From: Micromonospora chaiyaphumensis
GTDB taxonomy: Bacteria; Actinomycetota; Actinomycetes; Mycobacteriales; Micromonosporaceae
Assembly (NCBI RefSeq): GCF_900091435.1
Contig: NZ_FMCS01000005.1
Coordinates: forward strand, 1-64,000
Direction: 5' to 3'
Length of the DNA: 64,000 nucleotides
Below, one piece after another: positions 54,701 to 64,000 of this stretch. Within the stretch, counting starts at the first letter, position 1. The number at the start of each line of letters is the position of its first letter. The position numbers and the translations under genes are program-made. The notes below the pieces were generated by a model, which worked only from the letters and a program-made list of their open reading frames with translations, did not search any database and had not been told where the DNA came from.

Positions 54701-57700
54701 TCGACCGGCGCGCCGGCCAGCCACAGCCGGCCGACCGCGTCGAGCAGCGTGGTGAGGTCGTCGGCGTCGCCGCGCGGGTGCCGCATGGCCGCCACGGCCT
54801 GGCCCGGTCGCAGGCCGGCCAGCCGGGCCAGGCCCCCGAGGGCGTGCCCGGGGCCCAGCTCCGCGAGGACCACGTCCTGCTCGGCGAGGAGCGCGGCCGA
54901 CTCGGCGAACCGCACCGGCTCGCGCATGTGCCGCACCCAGTACGCCGGGTCGGTGACCTGCCCCGGGGTGACCGGGCCGCCGGTGAGGTTGCTCAGGTAG
55001 GGGCGCTCCGGCTCGTGGTAGGTGACCCGGCGGGCGTGCTCCGCGAACTCGTCGAGCACCGGGTCGAGCAGGGCCGAGTGGTAGCCGCGGGCGACCCGCA
55101 GGGGCCGGCAGTCGACCCCGTCGGCGATGAGCCGCTCCCGCAGCGCCCCGACCGCCTCCGGGTCACCGGAGACCACGCACAGCTCCGGGGCGTTGACGGC
55201 GGCCAGCGCGATCCGGTCGTCCAGCAGGACGGCCACCGCGGCCTCGGGCCGGCTCACGGCGAGCATCGCCCCGGCCGGCGTCCGCTCGACCAGCGCGCCC
55301 CGGGCGCAGACCAGGCGCAGCGCGTCCTCCAGCGAGAAGACGCCGGCCAGGCAGGCCGCCACGTACTCGCCGAGGCTGTGCCCCACCATGAGGTCCGGGG
55401 TCACGCCCCGGGCGAGCAGCGACCGGGCGAGCGCGTACCCGGTGACGAAGAGCGCGGGCTGCACGAGCCGGGGCTGCGCGAGCAGCCGCTCGGCCCCGGT
55501 GTGGCCGTCCGGTGCCGGGCAGAGCACCGTGCGCAGGTCCAGCCCCAGGTCGTCGCGGACCAGGTCGGCGCACTCGTCCACCACGGCCCGGTAGGTCGGC
55601 TCGTCGCGGTAGAGGCCGGCGCCCATCGCCACGTGCTGGGCGCCGTGCCCGGGGAAGGCGAACACGAGCGGCCGCCGGCCGCCGGGGTGCACGCCGGTGA
55701 ACTGCCGCTGCGGCGTGTCGAGGGCGGCCAGCGCGTCGGCGCGGTCCGCCGCGACGAGGAACCGCCGGTGGGGCATGGACTGGCGGCGGCCCAGGTTGGC
55801 CGCGACGTCGGCGAGCTCCACCTCGGGCCGCCCGGCGAGCCAGTCGCGGAGCCGGTGGGCCTGCCGGTCCAGCGCCTCACCGGTACGCGCCGACACGACC
55901 AGCAGGTGCGGCCCCGCGACCGGCTCGACCGGCGGCGCCGGTGTGGCCGGCGGCTCCTCCAGCACCACGTGCGCGTTGGTGCCGCCCATGCCGAACGAGC
56001 TGACCCCGGCCCGGCGCGGGCCGTCGACGGTCCACGGACGGGCGCTGTCGGTGAGGTAGAACGGGCTGCCCGCGAAGTCGATCGCCGGGTTGGGCTCGCT
56101 CACGTTGATCGCCGGCGGCAGCGTACGGCTCCACAGGGCCATGACCGTCTTGATGAGACCGGCCACCCCGGCGGCGGCGTCGGTGTGCCCGATGTTGGCC
56201 TTGACCGAGCCGAGGGCGCAGAAGCCGCGGTCGTCCGTGCCGCGCCGGAACGCCTCGGTCAGCGCGGCCACCTCGATGGGGTCGCCGAGGCTGGTGCCCG
56301 TCCCGTGTGCCTCGACGTAGCTCACCGAGCGGGGGTCCACGCCGGCCGTGGCCAGCGCGCTGCTGACCACCTCGACCTGGCCCGCGACGCCGGGCGCCGT
56401 GTAGCCGGTGCGGCGCGCCCCGTCGTTGTTGATCGCGGAACCGCGGATCACCGCGTAGACCGTGTCGCCGTCGGCGACCGCGTCCTCCAGCCGCTTCAGC
56501 GCGACGATGCCGACCCCGCTGGACTCGATGCTGCCGCGCGCGTCCGCGCTGAACGGGCGGCAGTGCCCGTCGGGGGAGTAGATCCCGCCGTCGTGGTAGA
56601 GGTAGCCGCGGCGCTGGGCCGGGAAGATGCTGACACCGCCGGCCAGGACCAGGTCGGACTCGCCGGTCAGCAGGCTCTGCCGGCCGAGGTGCACAGCCAC
56701 CAGCGACGTCGAGCAGGCCGTGGCGACGGTGACCGCCGGGCCGGTGAGGTCGAGCTTGTAGGCGACCCGGCTGAGCAGGAAGTCCTTGTCGTTGCTGATC
56801 GAGAGCTGGTGCTCGCCGATGGTGCCGGCCAGCTCGGGGTGGCCGCTCAGGTGGTCGAGCAGGTAGCTGCTGCGTCCCGATCCGGCGAAGAGGCCGACCC
56901 GGCCGGGACGGCGGGACGGGTCGTGGCCGGCGTGCTCCAGCGCGTGCCAGGCGCACTCCAGCAGCAGCCGGTGCTGCGGGTCGAGGGTCTGCGCCTCCCG
57001 GGGCGTGATCCCGAAGAAGGCCGCGTCGAACTCGTCGATGCCCGGCAGCCAGGTGCCGGCCCGGACGTACGCCGGGTCGCCCAGCCGGTCGGGGTCCGCC
57101 CCGGCGGCGAGCATCTCCTCGACGCTGAACTCCCGGACCGACTCGACGCCGGTGCGGATGTTGTGCCAGTACTCGTCGACGGTGCGCGCGCCGGGGAAGC
57201 GGCAGGCCATGCCGACGACGGCGATGAGGCCGCCCGGCCGGCCGGTGTCCTCGTGGGCGCCGACGCGGGCGGCCGGGGCCGGCGCTGCGGCCGGCGCGGG
57301 CGCCCCGGTGGTGGCGGTGGTCAGGAACGTGGCCAGGGACTCGACCGTGGGGTGCCGGAACAGGTCGGTGACCGTGACGACGTCGCCGAGCCGGTCGCGC
57401 AGCCGTTCGAGGACGGCGAGCAGCCGCATCGAGTGGCCGCCGAGGTCGAAGAAGGTGTCCCGCACCCCGACCCGGTCGACGCCGAGCACGTCGCGCCACA
57501 CGTCCATGACCAGCCGCTCCAGGCGGACCCGGGCCGCGTCCCACCCGTCGGGCGCGGGTGCCGGCGGTGCGGGGGCGACCGGCCGGGGCTCGGGTGCGGA
57601 CCGCTGCCGGGGCACGTCCGCCGCGCGTCCGGGAGCGGGCAGCGCTGCGGTGTCCACCTTGCCGTTGCCGGTCAGCGGCAGCGCGTCGAGCCGGACGAAC

Positions 57701-60597
57701 GCGGCGGGCACCAGATAGGACGGCAGGTCGGCGGCGAGCGCCGCGCGCAGGTCCGCGACGTCGGTCCCGGTCCCGCCCGCGAGGTACGCGACGAGCTGCG
57801 GGTCGTCCGGATCGTCCCGGCGCAGCTGCACCGTCACGTCCAGCTCCGGCCGGCAGCGGCGGACGGCCGCCTCGATCTCGCCGCACTCCACGCGGTAGCC
57901 GCGCAGCTTGACCTGGCGGTCGGTGCGGCCGAGGTATTCGAGGTGCCCGTCCGGACGCAGGCGGACCAGGTCGCCGGTGCGGTAGAGCCGGGCGCCGGGC
58001 ACCGCCGAGAACGGGTCCGGGACGAACCGCTCGGCCGTCAACCGCGGCTGGTTCAGGTAGCCGCGCGCCACGCCGGCCCCGCCGACGTACAGCTCGCCGA
58101 CCACGCCCGCCGGGACCGGGTTCCGCCACGCGTCGAGCACGTACAGCCGGGTGTTGGCGATCGGCCGTCCGACGGGGACGGAGCCGTCCTCGGGCGAGGC
58201 GGGATCGACCTCGTACGCGGCGCAGCCCACCACGGTCTCCGTCGGCCCGTACTCGTTGACCAGCGCGGTGCCGGGCGCGTGGGCCCGCCACGGCGCCACC
58301 TGGTCGGCGCGCAGGTTCTCGCCGCCGATCACGAAACACCGGGTGCGGCCGGCCAGCTCGGCGGGGCGGAGCTGGTGGCGGACCAGGTCGAGCTGCGCCG
58401 GGGTGATCTTGACGAGCCCGAACGGGGTCCGCTGCTCGCGCAGCGCCTCGCCCAGTGCCTCGGGGCCGAGGTGCTCGCCGATCATCCGCACGGTCGCCCC
58501 GCTGACCAGCGGAACCAGCAGGCTCGTCACGGTCAGGTCGAACCCGATCGACGAGTGCAGCGGGACGACGTCACCGGGCCGCAGCCGGTAGGCCTGGGCG
58601 GCCCAGCGCACGTAGTTGCACACGCCGCGGTGGGTGACCATGACACCCTTGGGGCGGCCGGTGGAGCCGGAGGTGTGGATGACGTACGCCAGGTCGTCCG
58701 CCGACGGCTGCGGCCGGCGGCGGGCGCGCCGCCGCGGCCCGCCGTTCCGGGCCGGTTCGACGGCTGGGACCGGCGTGTCGGGACCCGGCACCAGAAGCGC
58801 CGTGCCGTCGGGCACCAGGTGCGCCAGCTCGGCGCAGGTCAGCACGACCGGCGCGGCGGCGTCCGCGATCAGGTACCGCAGCCGGGCCGGCGGGTTGGCC
58901 GGATCCATGGGTACGTAGGCGGCGCCGGTCCGCAGCACGGCGAGGACCGCCACGGCGAACGGGACCGCGCGGGGCAGCAGCACCCCCACCAGGCTGCCGA
59001 TGCCGACGCCCCGCCCGCGCAGCGTCTCCGCCAGCGCCTCGGCCCGGGTGTGCAGCTCCTGGTAGCTCAGCGCGGCGGAGCCGTCGGTCACCGCCACGGC
59101 GGCCGGGGTCTCCCGCGCCTGTCGCTCGATCAGCAGGTGGACCAGGTCGTCGGGCTCGGCGGGCGTGGCCGTGCGGTTCCACTCGCCCACGAGCTGCCGG
59201 TGTTCGTCGGGGGTGAGCATCGCGGCCGCGCCGACCGGCGCGCCCGGGTCGGCCAGCAGCGAGCGCAGCAGCGTCCGGAAGTGCCCGGCGAGGCGGGCCA
59301 TGGCGTCGGCGTCGAACAGGTCGGTGCGGTATTCCAGCGCCGTGCGCAGGCCGTCGGCGTTCTCGCGGACCGCGACCGTGAGGTCGAACTTGGCGGTGTC
59401 GATCGGCACCTCGACCGGGGTGACCTGGAGGTCGTCCAGGCGCGGGGGCGTGGCCTCGCGGCCGTAGACGAACATCACCTGGAACAGCGGGGTGTAGCCG
59501 GGCCGGCGGGGTGGGCGCAGCGCCTCCAGCACCGTCCCGAAGGGAAGCTCCTCCCGGCTCAGGCCCTCCAGCGCGGCGGTGCGCACCCGCCCGAGCAGCG
59601 TCTCGAACGACGGGTCGTCGTCCAGGCGGGCCCGGACGGCGACGGTGTTCAGCAGCAGCCCGACGAGCCGCTGCGTCTCGGGCCGCCGCCGGTTGGCCAC
59701 CGGCGTGCCCACCACGATGTCGCGCTGCCCCGTCCACCGCGCCAGCAGCACGTGCAGCGTGGCCAGCAGGACCATGTACGGGGAGACCCGCGCCCGGTGG
59801 CACAGCGCCGCGAGCGCCTCGGCGTCGACGTCGAGCGGCACCGACAGGGTGGCTCCCGCGCTGGACGGAACGGTGGGACGCGGCGCCCGGGTGGGCAGCT
59901 CCAGCACGGCCGGCGCGTCCGCGAACTCGGTGCGCCAGTGGTCGAGCTGGGCGGCCGCCTCCGGACCGTCGAGCCACTCCCGCTGCCGGACCGCGTGGTC
60001 GCGGCAGTCGGCCTCGACGGGGTCGAGGTGCGCCGGCCGGCCGGCGCGGTGCGCGGCGTAGAGCCGTTCCCACTCGTCGTGCAGGAGCCCGAGCGACCAC
60101 TCGTCGACCGCGACGTGGTGGAAGGTCAGCAGGAGGACGTGCTCCTCCGGGGCGCACCGCAGCAGGAGGGCGCGGACCACGGGGCCGCGCTCGAGGTCCA
60201 CGGGGGTGTGCGCCTCGGCGTGCATCCGGGCCTGGAGCTCCTGGTCGCGCTGCCAGGTGGGCAGCCCGCTCAGGTCGTGCACGCGCAGGAGCCCCGGGCG
60301 GGCCTCGTGGACCACCTGGACCAGGTGCCCCGCGTCGTCGCCGGGCGCGCCGTCGCCCGCCGGGGCGAGGGTGGTACGCAGGGCGGCGTGCCGGGCGACC
60401 AGGTCGTCGAAGGTGGCCGACAGGGCCGCCACGTCCAGCGGGCCGTGCAGCCGGTACGCCAGCGGCACCAGGTAGGTGGTCGTCCCCGGGTCGAGTCGGC
60501 TCAGCTGCCACATCTGGTGTTGTGCCGCGGAGGCCGGAGCAGGAGTCGCGTCGGCCAGAAAATTGCCGGCGTCGACCCTTGTGATCAGTGTTTTCAT
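48790..60597 (-). CDS. hybrid NRPS/PKS megasynthase C-A-T-KS-AT-T-C-A-T-TE fused to an MFS exporter
   Basis: About 3,935 residues from the ATG at 60597 ([11 protein letters not shown]); an upstream ATG at 60642 is possible, and neither has a strong ribosome site. Residues below count from 60642. C1 is 30-470 (HHVAVDEW), A1 490-1000 (code DLTKVGEVGK, Asn/Asp type), T1 LGGHSMRLL near 1071. KS is 1135-1560 with Cys1310 in TACSTSL plus EAHGTGT and NIGHT. AT is about 1640-2005 (PGHGAQ, GHSLGEY Ser1756, RGYH in place of HAFH; malonyl likely). There is no KR, DH or ER. T2 is near 2082, C2 2120-2560 (HHNVSDGWS), A2 2580-3090 (code DMPQVGLVWK, uncertain, Gly-like), T3 [10 protein letters not shown] near 3170. 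The TE is 3220-3470, with Cys3303 in YGHCVGG and His in GAGHYF. A Pro/Ala linker then leads to a 12-TM MFS domain (3500-3920; motif [12 protein letters not shown]). It is the first gene of the operon. Confidence 0.95.
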   Translation of the reverse strand: MKTLITRVDAGNFLADATPAPASAAQHQMWQLSRLDPGTTTYLVPLAYRLHGPLDVAALSATFDDLVARHAALRTTLAPAGDGAPGDDAGHLVQVVHEARPGLLRVHDLSGLPTWQRDQELQARMHAEAHTPVDLERGPVVRALLLRCAPEEHVLLLTFHHVAVDEWSLGLLHDEWERLYAAHRAGRPAHLDPVEADCRDHAVRQREWLDGPEAAAQLDHWRTEFADAPAVLELPTRAPRPTVPSSAGATLSVPLDVDAEALAALCHRARVSPYMVLLATLHVLLARWTGQRDIVVGTPVANRRRPETQRLVGLLLNTVAVRARLDDDPSFETLLGRVRTAALEGLSREELPFGTVLEALRPPRRPGYTPLFQVMFVYGREATPPRLDDLQVTPVEVPIDTAKFDLTVAVRENADGLRTALEYRTDLFDADAMARLAGHFRTLLRSLLADPGAPVGAAAMLTPDEHRQLVGEWNRTATPAEPDDLVHLLIERQARETPAAVAVTDGSAALSYQELHTRAEALAETLRGRGVGIGSLVGVLLPRAVPFAVAVLAVLRTGAAYVPMDPANPPARLRYLIADAAAPVVLTCAELAHLVPDGTALLVPGPDTPVPAVEPARNGGPRRRARRRPQPSADDLAYVIHTSGSTGRPKGVMVTHRGVCNYVRWAAQAYRLRPGDVVPLHSSIGFDLTVTSLLVPLVSGATVRMIGEHLGPEALGEALREQRTPFGLVKITPAQLDLVRHQLRPAELAGRTRCFVIGGENLRADQVAPWRAHAPGTALVNEYGPTETVVGCAAYEVDPASPEDGSVPVGRPIANTRLYVLDAWRNPVPAGVVGELYVGGAGVARGYLNQPRLTAERFVPDPFSAVPGARLYRTGDLVRLRPDGHLEYLGRTDRQVKLRGYRVECGEIEAAVRRCRPELDVTVQLRRDDPDDPQLVAYLAGGTGTDVADLRAALAADLPSYLVPAAFVRLDALPLTGNGKVDTAALPAPGRAADVPRQRSAPEPRPVAPAPPAPAPDGWDAARVRLERLVMDVWRDVLGVDRVGVRDTFFDLGGHSMRLLAVLERLRDRLGDVVTVTDLFRHPTVESLATFLTTATTGAPAPAAAPAPAARVGAHEDTGRPGGLIAVVGMACRFPGARTVDEYWHNIRTGVESVREFSVEEMLAAGADPDRLGDPAYVRAGTWLPGIDEFDAAFFGITPREAQTLDPQHRLLLECAWHALEHAGHDPSRRPGRVGLFAGSGRSSYLLDHLSGHPELAGTIGEHQLSISNDKDFLLSRVAYKLDLTGPAVTVATACSTSLVAVHLGRQSLLTGESDLVLAGGVSIFPAQRRGYLYHDGGIYSPDGHCRPFSADARGSIESSGVGIVALKRLEDAVADGDTVYAVIRGSAINNDGARRTGYTAPGVAGQVEVVSSALATAGVDPRSVSYVEAHGTGTSLGDPIEVAALTEAFRRGTDDRGFCALGSVKANIGHTDAAAGVAGLIKTVMALWSRTLPPAINVSEPNPAIDFAGSPFYLTDSARPWTVDGPRRAGVSSFGMGGTNAHVVLEEPPATPAPPVEPVAGPHLLVVSARTGEALDRQAHRLRDWLAGRPEVELADVAANLGRRQSMPHRRFLVAADRADALAALDTPQRQFTGVHPGGRRPLVFAFPGHGAQHVAMGAGLYRDEPTYRAVVDECADLVRDDLGLDLRTVLCPAPDGHTGAERLLAQPRLVQPALFVTGYALARSLLARGVTPDLMVGHSLGEYVAACLAGVFSLEDALRLVCARGALVERTPAGAMLAVSRPEAAVAVLLDDRIALAAVNAPELCVVSGDPEAVGALRERLIADGVDCRPLRVARGYHSALLDPVLDEFAEHARRVTYHEPERPYLSNLTGGPVTPGQVTDPAYWVRHMREPVRFAESAALLAEQDVVLAELGPGHALGGLARLAGLRPGQAVAAMRHPRGDADDLTTLLDAVGRLWLAGAPVDWARFHGGGRRRLALPGYPFERRRYWVDAAPRSGAATLPGPEAPDAPAAPEPVDAGNRPALSTAYVAPGTPAQERVAEIWAELLGIRPIGAHDNFFELGGHSLLATQVVVRLRARLGVALPLETVFAQPTVAGIAAALPATVGAPAAPAVAEPAPAAPVEPAIPRADPGAGPAPLSSGQHRLWFLDQAYAQNAYTVSTALLLDGDLDVGALRGALAELVRRHESLRTVFPPGPDGDPVQEVRPAGPVDLPVLTAPDDADDAPAPRSIVEPAVADALPGWVHAALAADVRRPFDLAAGPLFRAVLLRVADDRHVLSLTMHHNVSDGWSLGIIAGELATLYDAAREGRPAPLPDLAVQYGDYARWQRGRLADPDNDDLRWWRGQLDGVASVLEVPTDRPRPPVQTFDGAVSTRLLPAGAADGLRRFSQARGATLAMTVLAALKALLWRYTGQRDICVGTPVAGRVRAELEPMVGFFVNMLPLRTVLDGDWTFAELLGEVRRTALGAYDHQEVPFERLVDLVDAPRDLSRNPLFQVMFNLLNVPEQRELGTTGLRMVPFAVEPGIAQQDLALYAYEVDEGLRFRLEYNTALYDAGTAERMMGHLETLLAAAVADPDVRLADLAVLTPAERDRFAGWNDTATEPGWPVPGRPTLVDLIAHQVATRPDRPAVAFGATTLSYAELNARANRLAHRLRRAGVGPDVTVAVCLHRSEELPVTLLGVLKAGGAYVPVDPDYPVERQRYVLAHSDARVLVTEAGLADRFTGFAGEVVCGGAALDAEPATDPEVAAGPDDLAYVIYTSGSTGRPKGVRVSHGAVVNTLATMRERPGLTGDGTMLAMASFAFDMSVPELFLPLVVGARMLLVGRDVAYDAPRLAGLLRTEGVTLAQGTPATWRLLIESGWAGTPGLTAVCGGEAVSAPLARQLAERVDALWNLYGPTEAAVWSTMERIEPGFTRLTIGRPIGNMRVHVLDARLAPTPVGVLGELYLGGAGLARDYHGDAALTAQRFVPDPDGGGRLYRTGDLGRRLADGRIEFVGRTDSQVKVRGFRIELGEIEAVLRRHESVRDAAVVVREDGDEKSIVAYLTLTGPGGDAGPEPPEVTADFDVDAAPWRAFARTYLPDYMVPSAFVVLDRMPLNANRKVDRSALPAPRRGGAAVGAAPPDTPLRRALAERWAAVLGYGSVGIDDDFFDLGGDSFKAIKALAGSDPAISVLDLFRHPTIRGLTEHLAATGGSVGRLLHELTPARPGTPTTLTLVCVPFGGGSAVTFQPLADALPAGVSLHALERPGHDVNRPDEPLLGLDELVDGCVAEVVENITGPVAVYGHCVGGAEAVELARRLEVAGVEVTGVVIGAHFPAPRLPGRVFGWLRRWFPVERWTSKRRTLESLRAMGFFTEVFDENEKDFVMRVVLADSAKGEDYYTDAYAGGLPRKLSAPLVSVVGSGDRATELYQERYLEWEFFADRVSLEVIEGAGHYFAKHQPAELADIILAHCAAPPVTPEAAPGPEPAPAPPREQPAAPRRAMPSLAVFYLIAIGQLVSLIGSGLTGFGMSLWVYQRTGSVSLFATATVLALLPAVVLSPVAGALADRWDRRRIMILADCLAATGTVSLALLLWLGQLQLWQVFTAITVTAVATAFQQPAYLAAVTQLVPKRYYGRANGIVSLGTATSTVLAPLVGGALVIAVGLRGIVVIDLLTFAVAVLVTLSVRFPDTLFVKREEPFRREVLGGWRFIVRRHGLVALVVLVASLNYFFAMVEVLVTPLTLSFGDPAVLGRVLAASGVGMVVGSVLMGVWGGTARRTTGILAGVVLLGVSLLTVGLRPSPLFPALGLFGMGLATALVNTHWLAIVQAKVGLELQGRVLSMGQMLSWLMVPAGFLSAGPLAEHVFAPLAAPGGVLAGVVGTGPGRGMALAAIVAGLCALALAAAGIAYRPIRNVEDELPDNDPGTIILADKDRLQEEADRRLALLRSEGARR

Positions 60598-61118
60598 AAG
60601 ACAGGTGCAGATCCCTCGATAGGAATTTCCTGTCCACATCATCGGCAGCGGTGATCTTCGGCGGGATCCCCGGATCGGACGGCCGTCGATGCGTTCGGCC
60701 GACGGGCTCGCACGTTCGTCTATTTTTTCGGCGGCGGTAACCTAGGCGACTGCACGGGCCCGTCGACCTCGCCTCCGAATGGTCGCCACACCGCCCGTAC
60801 CAGGGGATTTGACCTCGTCGGGCAGGCCCGGAGGGCGGTGTCGCCGGCCCTGTCACGGCTCGCTGGCACCACTGTTGACAATCCGACTCCGGGGCCGTGG
60901 GTGTCCCGTCGGTGCGTTTTGGCCGGATGCACACGGCCATATCCTCCCTATGCGTCTGTGCCACTCCTATGTCGACTTGACGCAGGCATTTCAGGAGACG
61001 GGCTCCCCATGAGCATTTCCGGCAGTTCGGTGACGAACTGGGACCGTGGCGGGCGAGGCGTGCGGTGCCGTCGTGTGGTCAAGGGATGGCGGTCCTCGGT
61101 GCGGGGGAGGATGTGACC
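60598..61118. promoter_or_regulatory. divergent control region of the NRPS/PKS operon
   Basis: About 520 bp between the megasynthase start and the divergent epimerase gene; no believable gene on either strand. It includes an A/T tract at 60718-60728 (tctattttttc), unusual for this genome, and TTGACA at 60875-60880 on the plus strand without a convincing -10 partner. No clear operator palindrome was identified, and no pathway regulator gene lies in or next to the cluster. Confidence 0.5.
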
Positions 61119-62021
61119 ATGAGTGGTCACGAAGCAGTTGTTCCCACGCGGGTCGTCGTCACCGGCGCCGCCGGAAAGCTCGGTCGCGCGGTGGTCGCGC
61201 ACCTGCGCGCGGCGGGCGTCGACGTGCTCGCCGTCGACCGTGCGGGCGGGCGCGACCCGCGCGACGTCGACGGCGAGTTCCTCCAGGTCGACCTCACCGA
61301 CTACGGGCAGGTGGTGGAGGCGTTCACCGGCGGCGCCGACGAGCACGCCGGCGGCGTCGGGGCGGTGGTGCACCTGGCGGCGGTCCCGGCGCCCGGGCTG
61401 CTGCCCAACGCGGTGACCTTCGCGAACAACTCGGCCGCGACCTACAACGTCTTCGCCGCCGCCCGGGCGGCCGGGATCAAGCGGGTCGTGTGGGCGTCCA
61501 GCGAGACCGTGTTGGGCCTGCCGTTCGACACCCCGCCGCGGTACGCGCCGGTGGACGAGGAGTACCCGCCGCGCCCGGAGTCGACCTACTCGCTCAACAA
61601 GGCCCTTGAGGAGGAGATGGCGCGGCACTTCTGCCGCTGGGACCCCGAGCTGGTGATGGTCGGCCTGCGCTTCTCCAACGTGATGGACGTCGAGGACTAC
61701 GCGGCGTTCCCCGCCTTCCAGGCCGACCCACGGCTGCGCCGCTGGAACCTGTGGGGCTACATCGACGCCCGCGACGGCGCCCAGGCGGTCGAGCGGGCGC
61801 TCGCCCACGACCACCCCGGCGCCGACGTCTTCATCATCGCCAACGCCGACACCGTGATGACCAGGTCCAGTGCCGGCCTCATGGCCGAGGTCTACCCGGG
61901 CGTCGAGATCCGCGGGGAGCTCGGGGAACACGAGACGCTGCTGAGCATCGACAAGGCCCGCCGGGTGCTGGGCTACGAGCCGCGGCACTCCTGGCGGGAC
62001 CACGTCGATCCCGCCGGTTGA
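61119..62021 (+). CDS. NAD(P)-dependent epimerase/dehydratase (extended SDR)
   Basis: A 300-residue extended short-chain dehydrogenase/reductase. The Rossmann GxxGxxG motif is VVVTGAAGKLGRAVV. VVHLAAVPAPG, VWASSETVLG (Ser) and the catalytic YxxxK in STYSLNKALEEEMARHF follow. GLRFSNVMD and the C-terminal LGYEPRHSWRDHV resemble nucleotide-sugar or uronate-type dehydrogenases. The start ATG at 61119 has GGGGGAGG 8 nt upstream. It is divergent from the NRPS operon, and whether it belongs to that pathway cannot be told from sequence. No glycosyltransferase is near. Confidence 0.88.
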   Translation: MSGHEAVVPTRVVVTGAAGKLGRAVVAHLRAAGVDVLAVDRAGGRDPRDVDGEFLQVDLTDYGQVVEAFTGGADEHAGGVGAVVHLAAVPAPGLLPNAVTFANNSAATYNVFAAARAAGIKRVVWASSETVLGLPFDTPPRYAPVDEEYPPRPESTYSLNKALEEEMARHFCRWDPELVMVGLRFSNVMDVEDYAAFPAFQADPRLRRWNLWGYIDARDGAQAVERALAHDHPGADVFIIANADTVMTRSSAGLMAEVYPGVEIRGELGEHETLLSIDKARRVLGYEPRHSWRDHVDPAG

Positions 62022-62271
62022 TCCGCCGATCAGGCGGCCGGGGCTCCGGTGAGCAGGGCTCCGCCATCCGATCGGGGGAACGGGCCTGCATCGGAAGGTG
62101 GGGCGGCCCGCCGGTGTGGCCGGAATTGGGGCCGTGCGGTGGAATCCGGGTGCGGCGCGGTACCGCGAGAGGACCTTGCCTTCTACGGTGACGTCCGGCA
62201 CGCGGGCGGGTGGACGTTGCCGGGGACCGACCCGGTGGTGCCGTATCGGGCGTTCACAGGGAGTTGACTGG

Positions 62272-64000
62272 ATGCAGGTCTGGAGTCGCACCGTCGCGGG
62301 TCTGGTCGCCGGGGCCGTCGTGGTGATGGGCGTACCGGCGGTCGCGGGCACCGTGGCGACGAAGCTCACCGCCACGGGCGCCGGCAGCACCGTGCAAACC
62401 GGCGCGGCGGCGATGAGCGGCGGCGCCGCACTGGGCGCGGCGCGCACGGTCGCCACCGCGGCGCAGGTGGTGCCGGGTGACACCCGGCTGGTGCCGACGG
62501 CGCCGCGTACCGACACGCCGCGGATCACCAACGGCGAGATCAAGGACCTGGAGGTGATCGGCAACCGGGTCTTCATCGCCGGCACCTTCACCTCGATCGC
62601 CAACGTCGGCGGGGCGACCATCGCGCAGAAGTCGCTGGCCTCGTACAACCTGGACACCGGCAAGGTCGACACCGGCTTCAAGCCGACGTTCGACGGGTCC
62701 GTCGAGGCCGTCGAGGCGGCGCCCGACGGGTCGGCGCTCTACGTCGCCGGGTCCTTCAACACGGTCGGCGGCGTCACGAAGCGGAAGATCGTGAAGCTCA
62801 ACCCGACCACCGGCGCGCCGATCGCGGCGTTCACGGCGACCGCGAACGCCCGCGCGACCGCGCTGGCCGTGAGCGGCACCGCGGTCTACGTGGGCGGCCA
62901 GTTCACCACGGTCAACGGGGTCAGCCGCCCCGGCCTGGTCGCGCTCAACCCGATCACGGGCGCCGTGGACACCGGCTTCAACCTGCCGCTCACCGGTGGC
63001 ATCGGCGTCGGCGGCATGCTCACCGTGCAGCAGCTCAAGCTGACCCACGACCGGAGCAAGCTGCTCGTCGTCCACACCGGCCGGCAGATCGCGGGCCAGG
63101 ACCGTTACGGCGTCGCCCTGATCAACACCGCCACCAAGGCCCTGCTGCCGTGGCGTACCCGGCTCTGGGAGGACAACCTCTCCTTCGTCGGTGGCATCCA
63201 GCGGGTGTTCGCCGGTGACATCGCGCCGGACGACTCCTACTTCGTCGTCACCAGCGGCTCGGGCGGCGACCGCCCGCCGATCAACGACACCGCCATCGCG
63301 TACCCGCTGACCGGCGCCGACAACGTCCAGCCGCTCTGGGTGTCGCGGCACTTCGACAGCGTCTACTCGGTCGCCATCACGGCCACCGCCGTCTACGTCG
63401 GCGGCCACTTCAGCTGGCAGGAGTCGCCGACCTCCAACGTCCCCTGGCCCGGCCTGGACAACGTCGGCTACGGCACCGGCCAGGGCCTGAGCGGCTACGG
63501 CCTCGGCGACCAGGTGGTCCGCCGCGACCATCTCGGCGCGCTCGACCCGAAGACCGGCACCGCGCTGGAGTGGAACCCCGGCTCCAACTCGTACGAGGGT
63601 GAGAAGGCCATGCTGGCCACCGCGCGGGGTCTCCTCGTCGGCGGCGACGGCAACGTCAAGGGCGGCAAGACCGTGGGCCGGGTCGGCTTCTTCGACCTGA
63701 ACACGGTGCCGGCGCCGTCGGCGGTGGACACCACCATCGTCACGCCCATCGAGGGCGCGGTGAAGCAGGCCAACGAGTCGTTCACGCTGGGCGGCCAGGC
63801 GCTCGCCCCGGCCGGCGTCACCCGGGTCCAGATCGAGATCCAGAACCGGAACACCAGCCAGTACCTCCAGGACGACATGACGACGTGGGGCGCGTCCAAC
63901 AGCATCAACGCCACGGTCGCCGCCGTGAACGCCACCTCGACGACGTGGACGCTCCCGGTGTCGCTGCCCTCCGGCGTCTACCAGATCCAGGCGAAGACCT
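62272..64000 (+). CDS. secreted beta-propeller-like repeat protein, 3' end outside window
   Basis: 576 residues visible. The start ATG at 62272 has AGGGAG 8 nt upstream. The signal peptide is MQVWSRTVAGLVAGAVVVMGVPAVAG. From about residue 90 it carries repeated ~45-residue blades: IKDLEVIGNRVFIAGTFTSI, VEAAPDGSALYVAGSFNTVGG, ALAVSGTAVYVGGQFTTVNGV, SVAITATAVYVGGHFSWQ and ATARGLLVGGDGNVKGG. This is the delta-60/DUF5122-type propeller pattern (YVGGxF repeat). After about residue 490 an Ig-like module seems to begin (IVTPIEGAVKQANESFTLGG). I recognise the repeat type but not the function; it is likely a cell-surface or extracellular protein. It is truncated by the window edge. Confidence 0.85.
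   Translation, partial: MQVWSRTVAGLVAGAVVVMGVPAVAGTVATKLTATGAGSTVQTGAAAMSGGAALGAARTVATAAQVVPGDTRLVPTAPRTDTPRITNGEIKDLEVIGNRVFIAGTFTSIANVGGATIAQKSLASYNLDTGKVDTGFKPTFDGSVEAVEAAPDGSALYVAGSFNTVGGVTKRKIVKLNPTTGAPIAAFTATANARATALAVSGTAVYVGGQFTTVNGVSRPGLVALNPITGAVDTGFNLPLTGGIGVGGMLTVQQLKLTHDRSKLLVVHTGRQIAGQDRYGVALINTATKALLPWRTRLWEDNLSFVGGIQRVFAGDIAPDDSYFVVTSGSGGDRPPINDTAIAYPLTGADNVQPLWVSRHFDSVYSVAITATAVYVGGHFSWQESPTSNVPWPGLDNVGYGTGQGLSGYGLGDQVVRRDHLGALDPKTGTALEWNPGSNSYEGEKAMLATARGLLVGGDGNVKGGKTVGRVGFFDLNTVPAPSAVDTTIVTPIEGAVKQANESFTLGGQALAPAGVTRVQIEIQNRNTSQYLQDDMTTWGASNSINATVAAVNATSTTWTLPVSLPSGVYQIQAKT

Noticed and set aside
48637-60654. A 4,005-codon open frame on the plus strand, antisense to the megasynthase
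   Set aside because: It mirrors the codon structure of the real gene; very high GC at third positions suppresses stops on the opposite strand. The translation is low-complexity Gly/Arg/Val/His-rich with no domain. The same applies to 38283-43505 and other long antisense frames.
60720-61116. Small open frames (70-92 codons) in the gap upstream of the megasynthase
   Set aside because: No ribosome sites, overlapping in several frames, no family resemblance.
62023-62037. Short hairpin after the epimerase gene as a terminator
   Set aside because: Only 5 bp of perfect pairing; too weak compared with the 14-19 bp stems elsewhere in the window.

Overview
The window comes from a high-GC actinomycete. 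Codon use, many GTG starts, dense overlapping operons and the gene set (secreted chitinase, SCO6745-type protein, HelR, large NRPS/PKS locus) fit a Micromonosporaceae-like organism; this placement is inference, with no 16S or database support. I see no tRNA, rRNA, IS element, CRISPR array or phage gene.

Layout. 1-928: 5' part of glnA (glutamine synthetase I, minus). 1025-3175: helR, an RNA-polymerase-recycling helicase-like ATPase, with a rifamycin-associated-element-like palindrome upstream (3286-3305). 3447-4985: secreted GH18 chitinase with a CBM2 domain. 5130-8705: small genes (GNAT, a small membrane protein, a TMEM175-like channel, a secreted M43 metalloprotease, an SCO6745-like protein). 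8718-24741: a sugar/inositol locus. Eight minus-strand genes (ABC importer, PHP hydrolase, IolE-like, Gfo/Idh/MocA, GH38 alpha-mannosidase) and four plus-strand genes (iolC, an aldolase-like gene, iolB, iolD) flank a GntR/HutC regulator. The same 10-bp palindrome lies before both operons. 24781-34984: ECF sigma factor with a membrane partner, NIPSNAP protein, glpK, an RsbW-like kinase and SpoIIE-like phosphatase, a secreted S1 protease, a GH10-like hydrolase and a DUF817 protein. 34995-36949: an MFS exporter and a DUF1223 protein.

37036-60597: a hybrid NRPS/PKS biosynthetic cluster on the minus strand, read as one operon with nearly every junction overlapping. It starts with a ~3,935-residue megasynthase (C-A-T-KS-AT-T-C-A-T-TE) whose C-terminus is fused to a 12-TM MFS exporter and whose TE carries Cys in place of the nucleophilic Ser. 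Then come an A-T-C NRPS (frameshifted in this sequence), two SyrP/TauD-like Fe(II)/2-oxoglutarate oxygenases, an NRPS with a degenerate C domain, an FkbM-methyltransferase-interrupted A domain and an orphan C-T tail, and a PLP gamma-lyase-family enzyme. Hand-read specificity codes suggest Ala, Glu, Asn/Asp and a Gly-like residue, plus one malonate-type extension without reduction. I do not recognise the product.

61119-62021: NAD-dependent epimerase/dehydratase. 62272-end: a secreted beta-propeller-like protein that runs off the window.

The two most interesting systems are the NRPS/PKS cluster and the divergent inositol/alpha-mannoside locus, which looks like a self-contained route for importing and degrading a mannosylated inositol compound.
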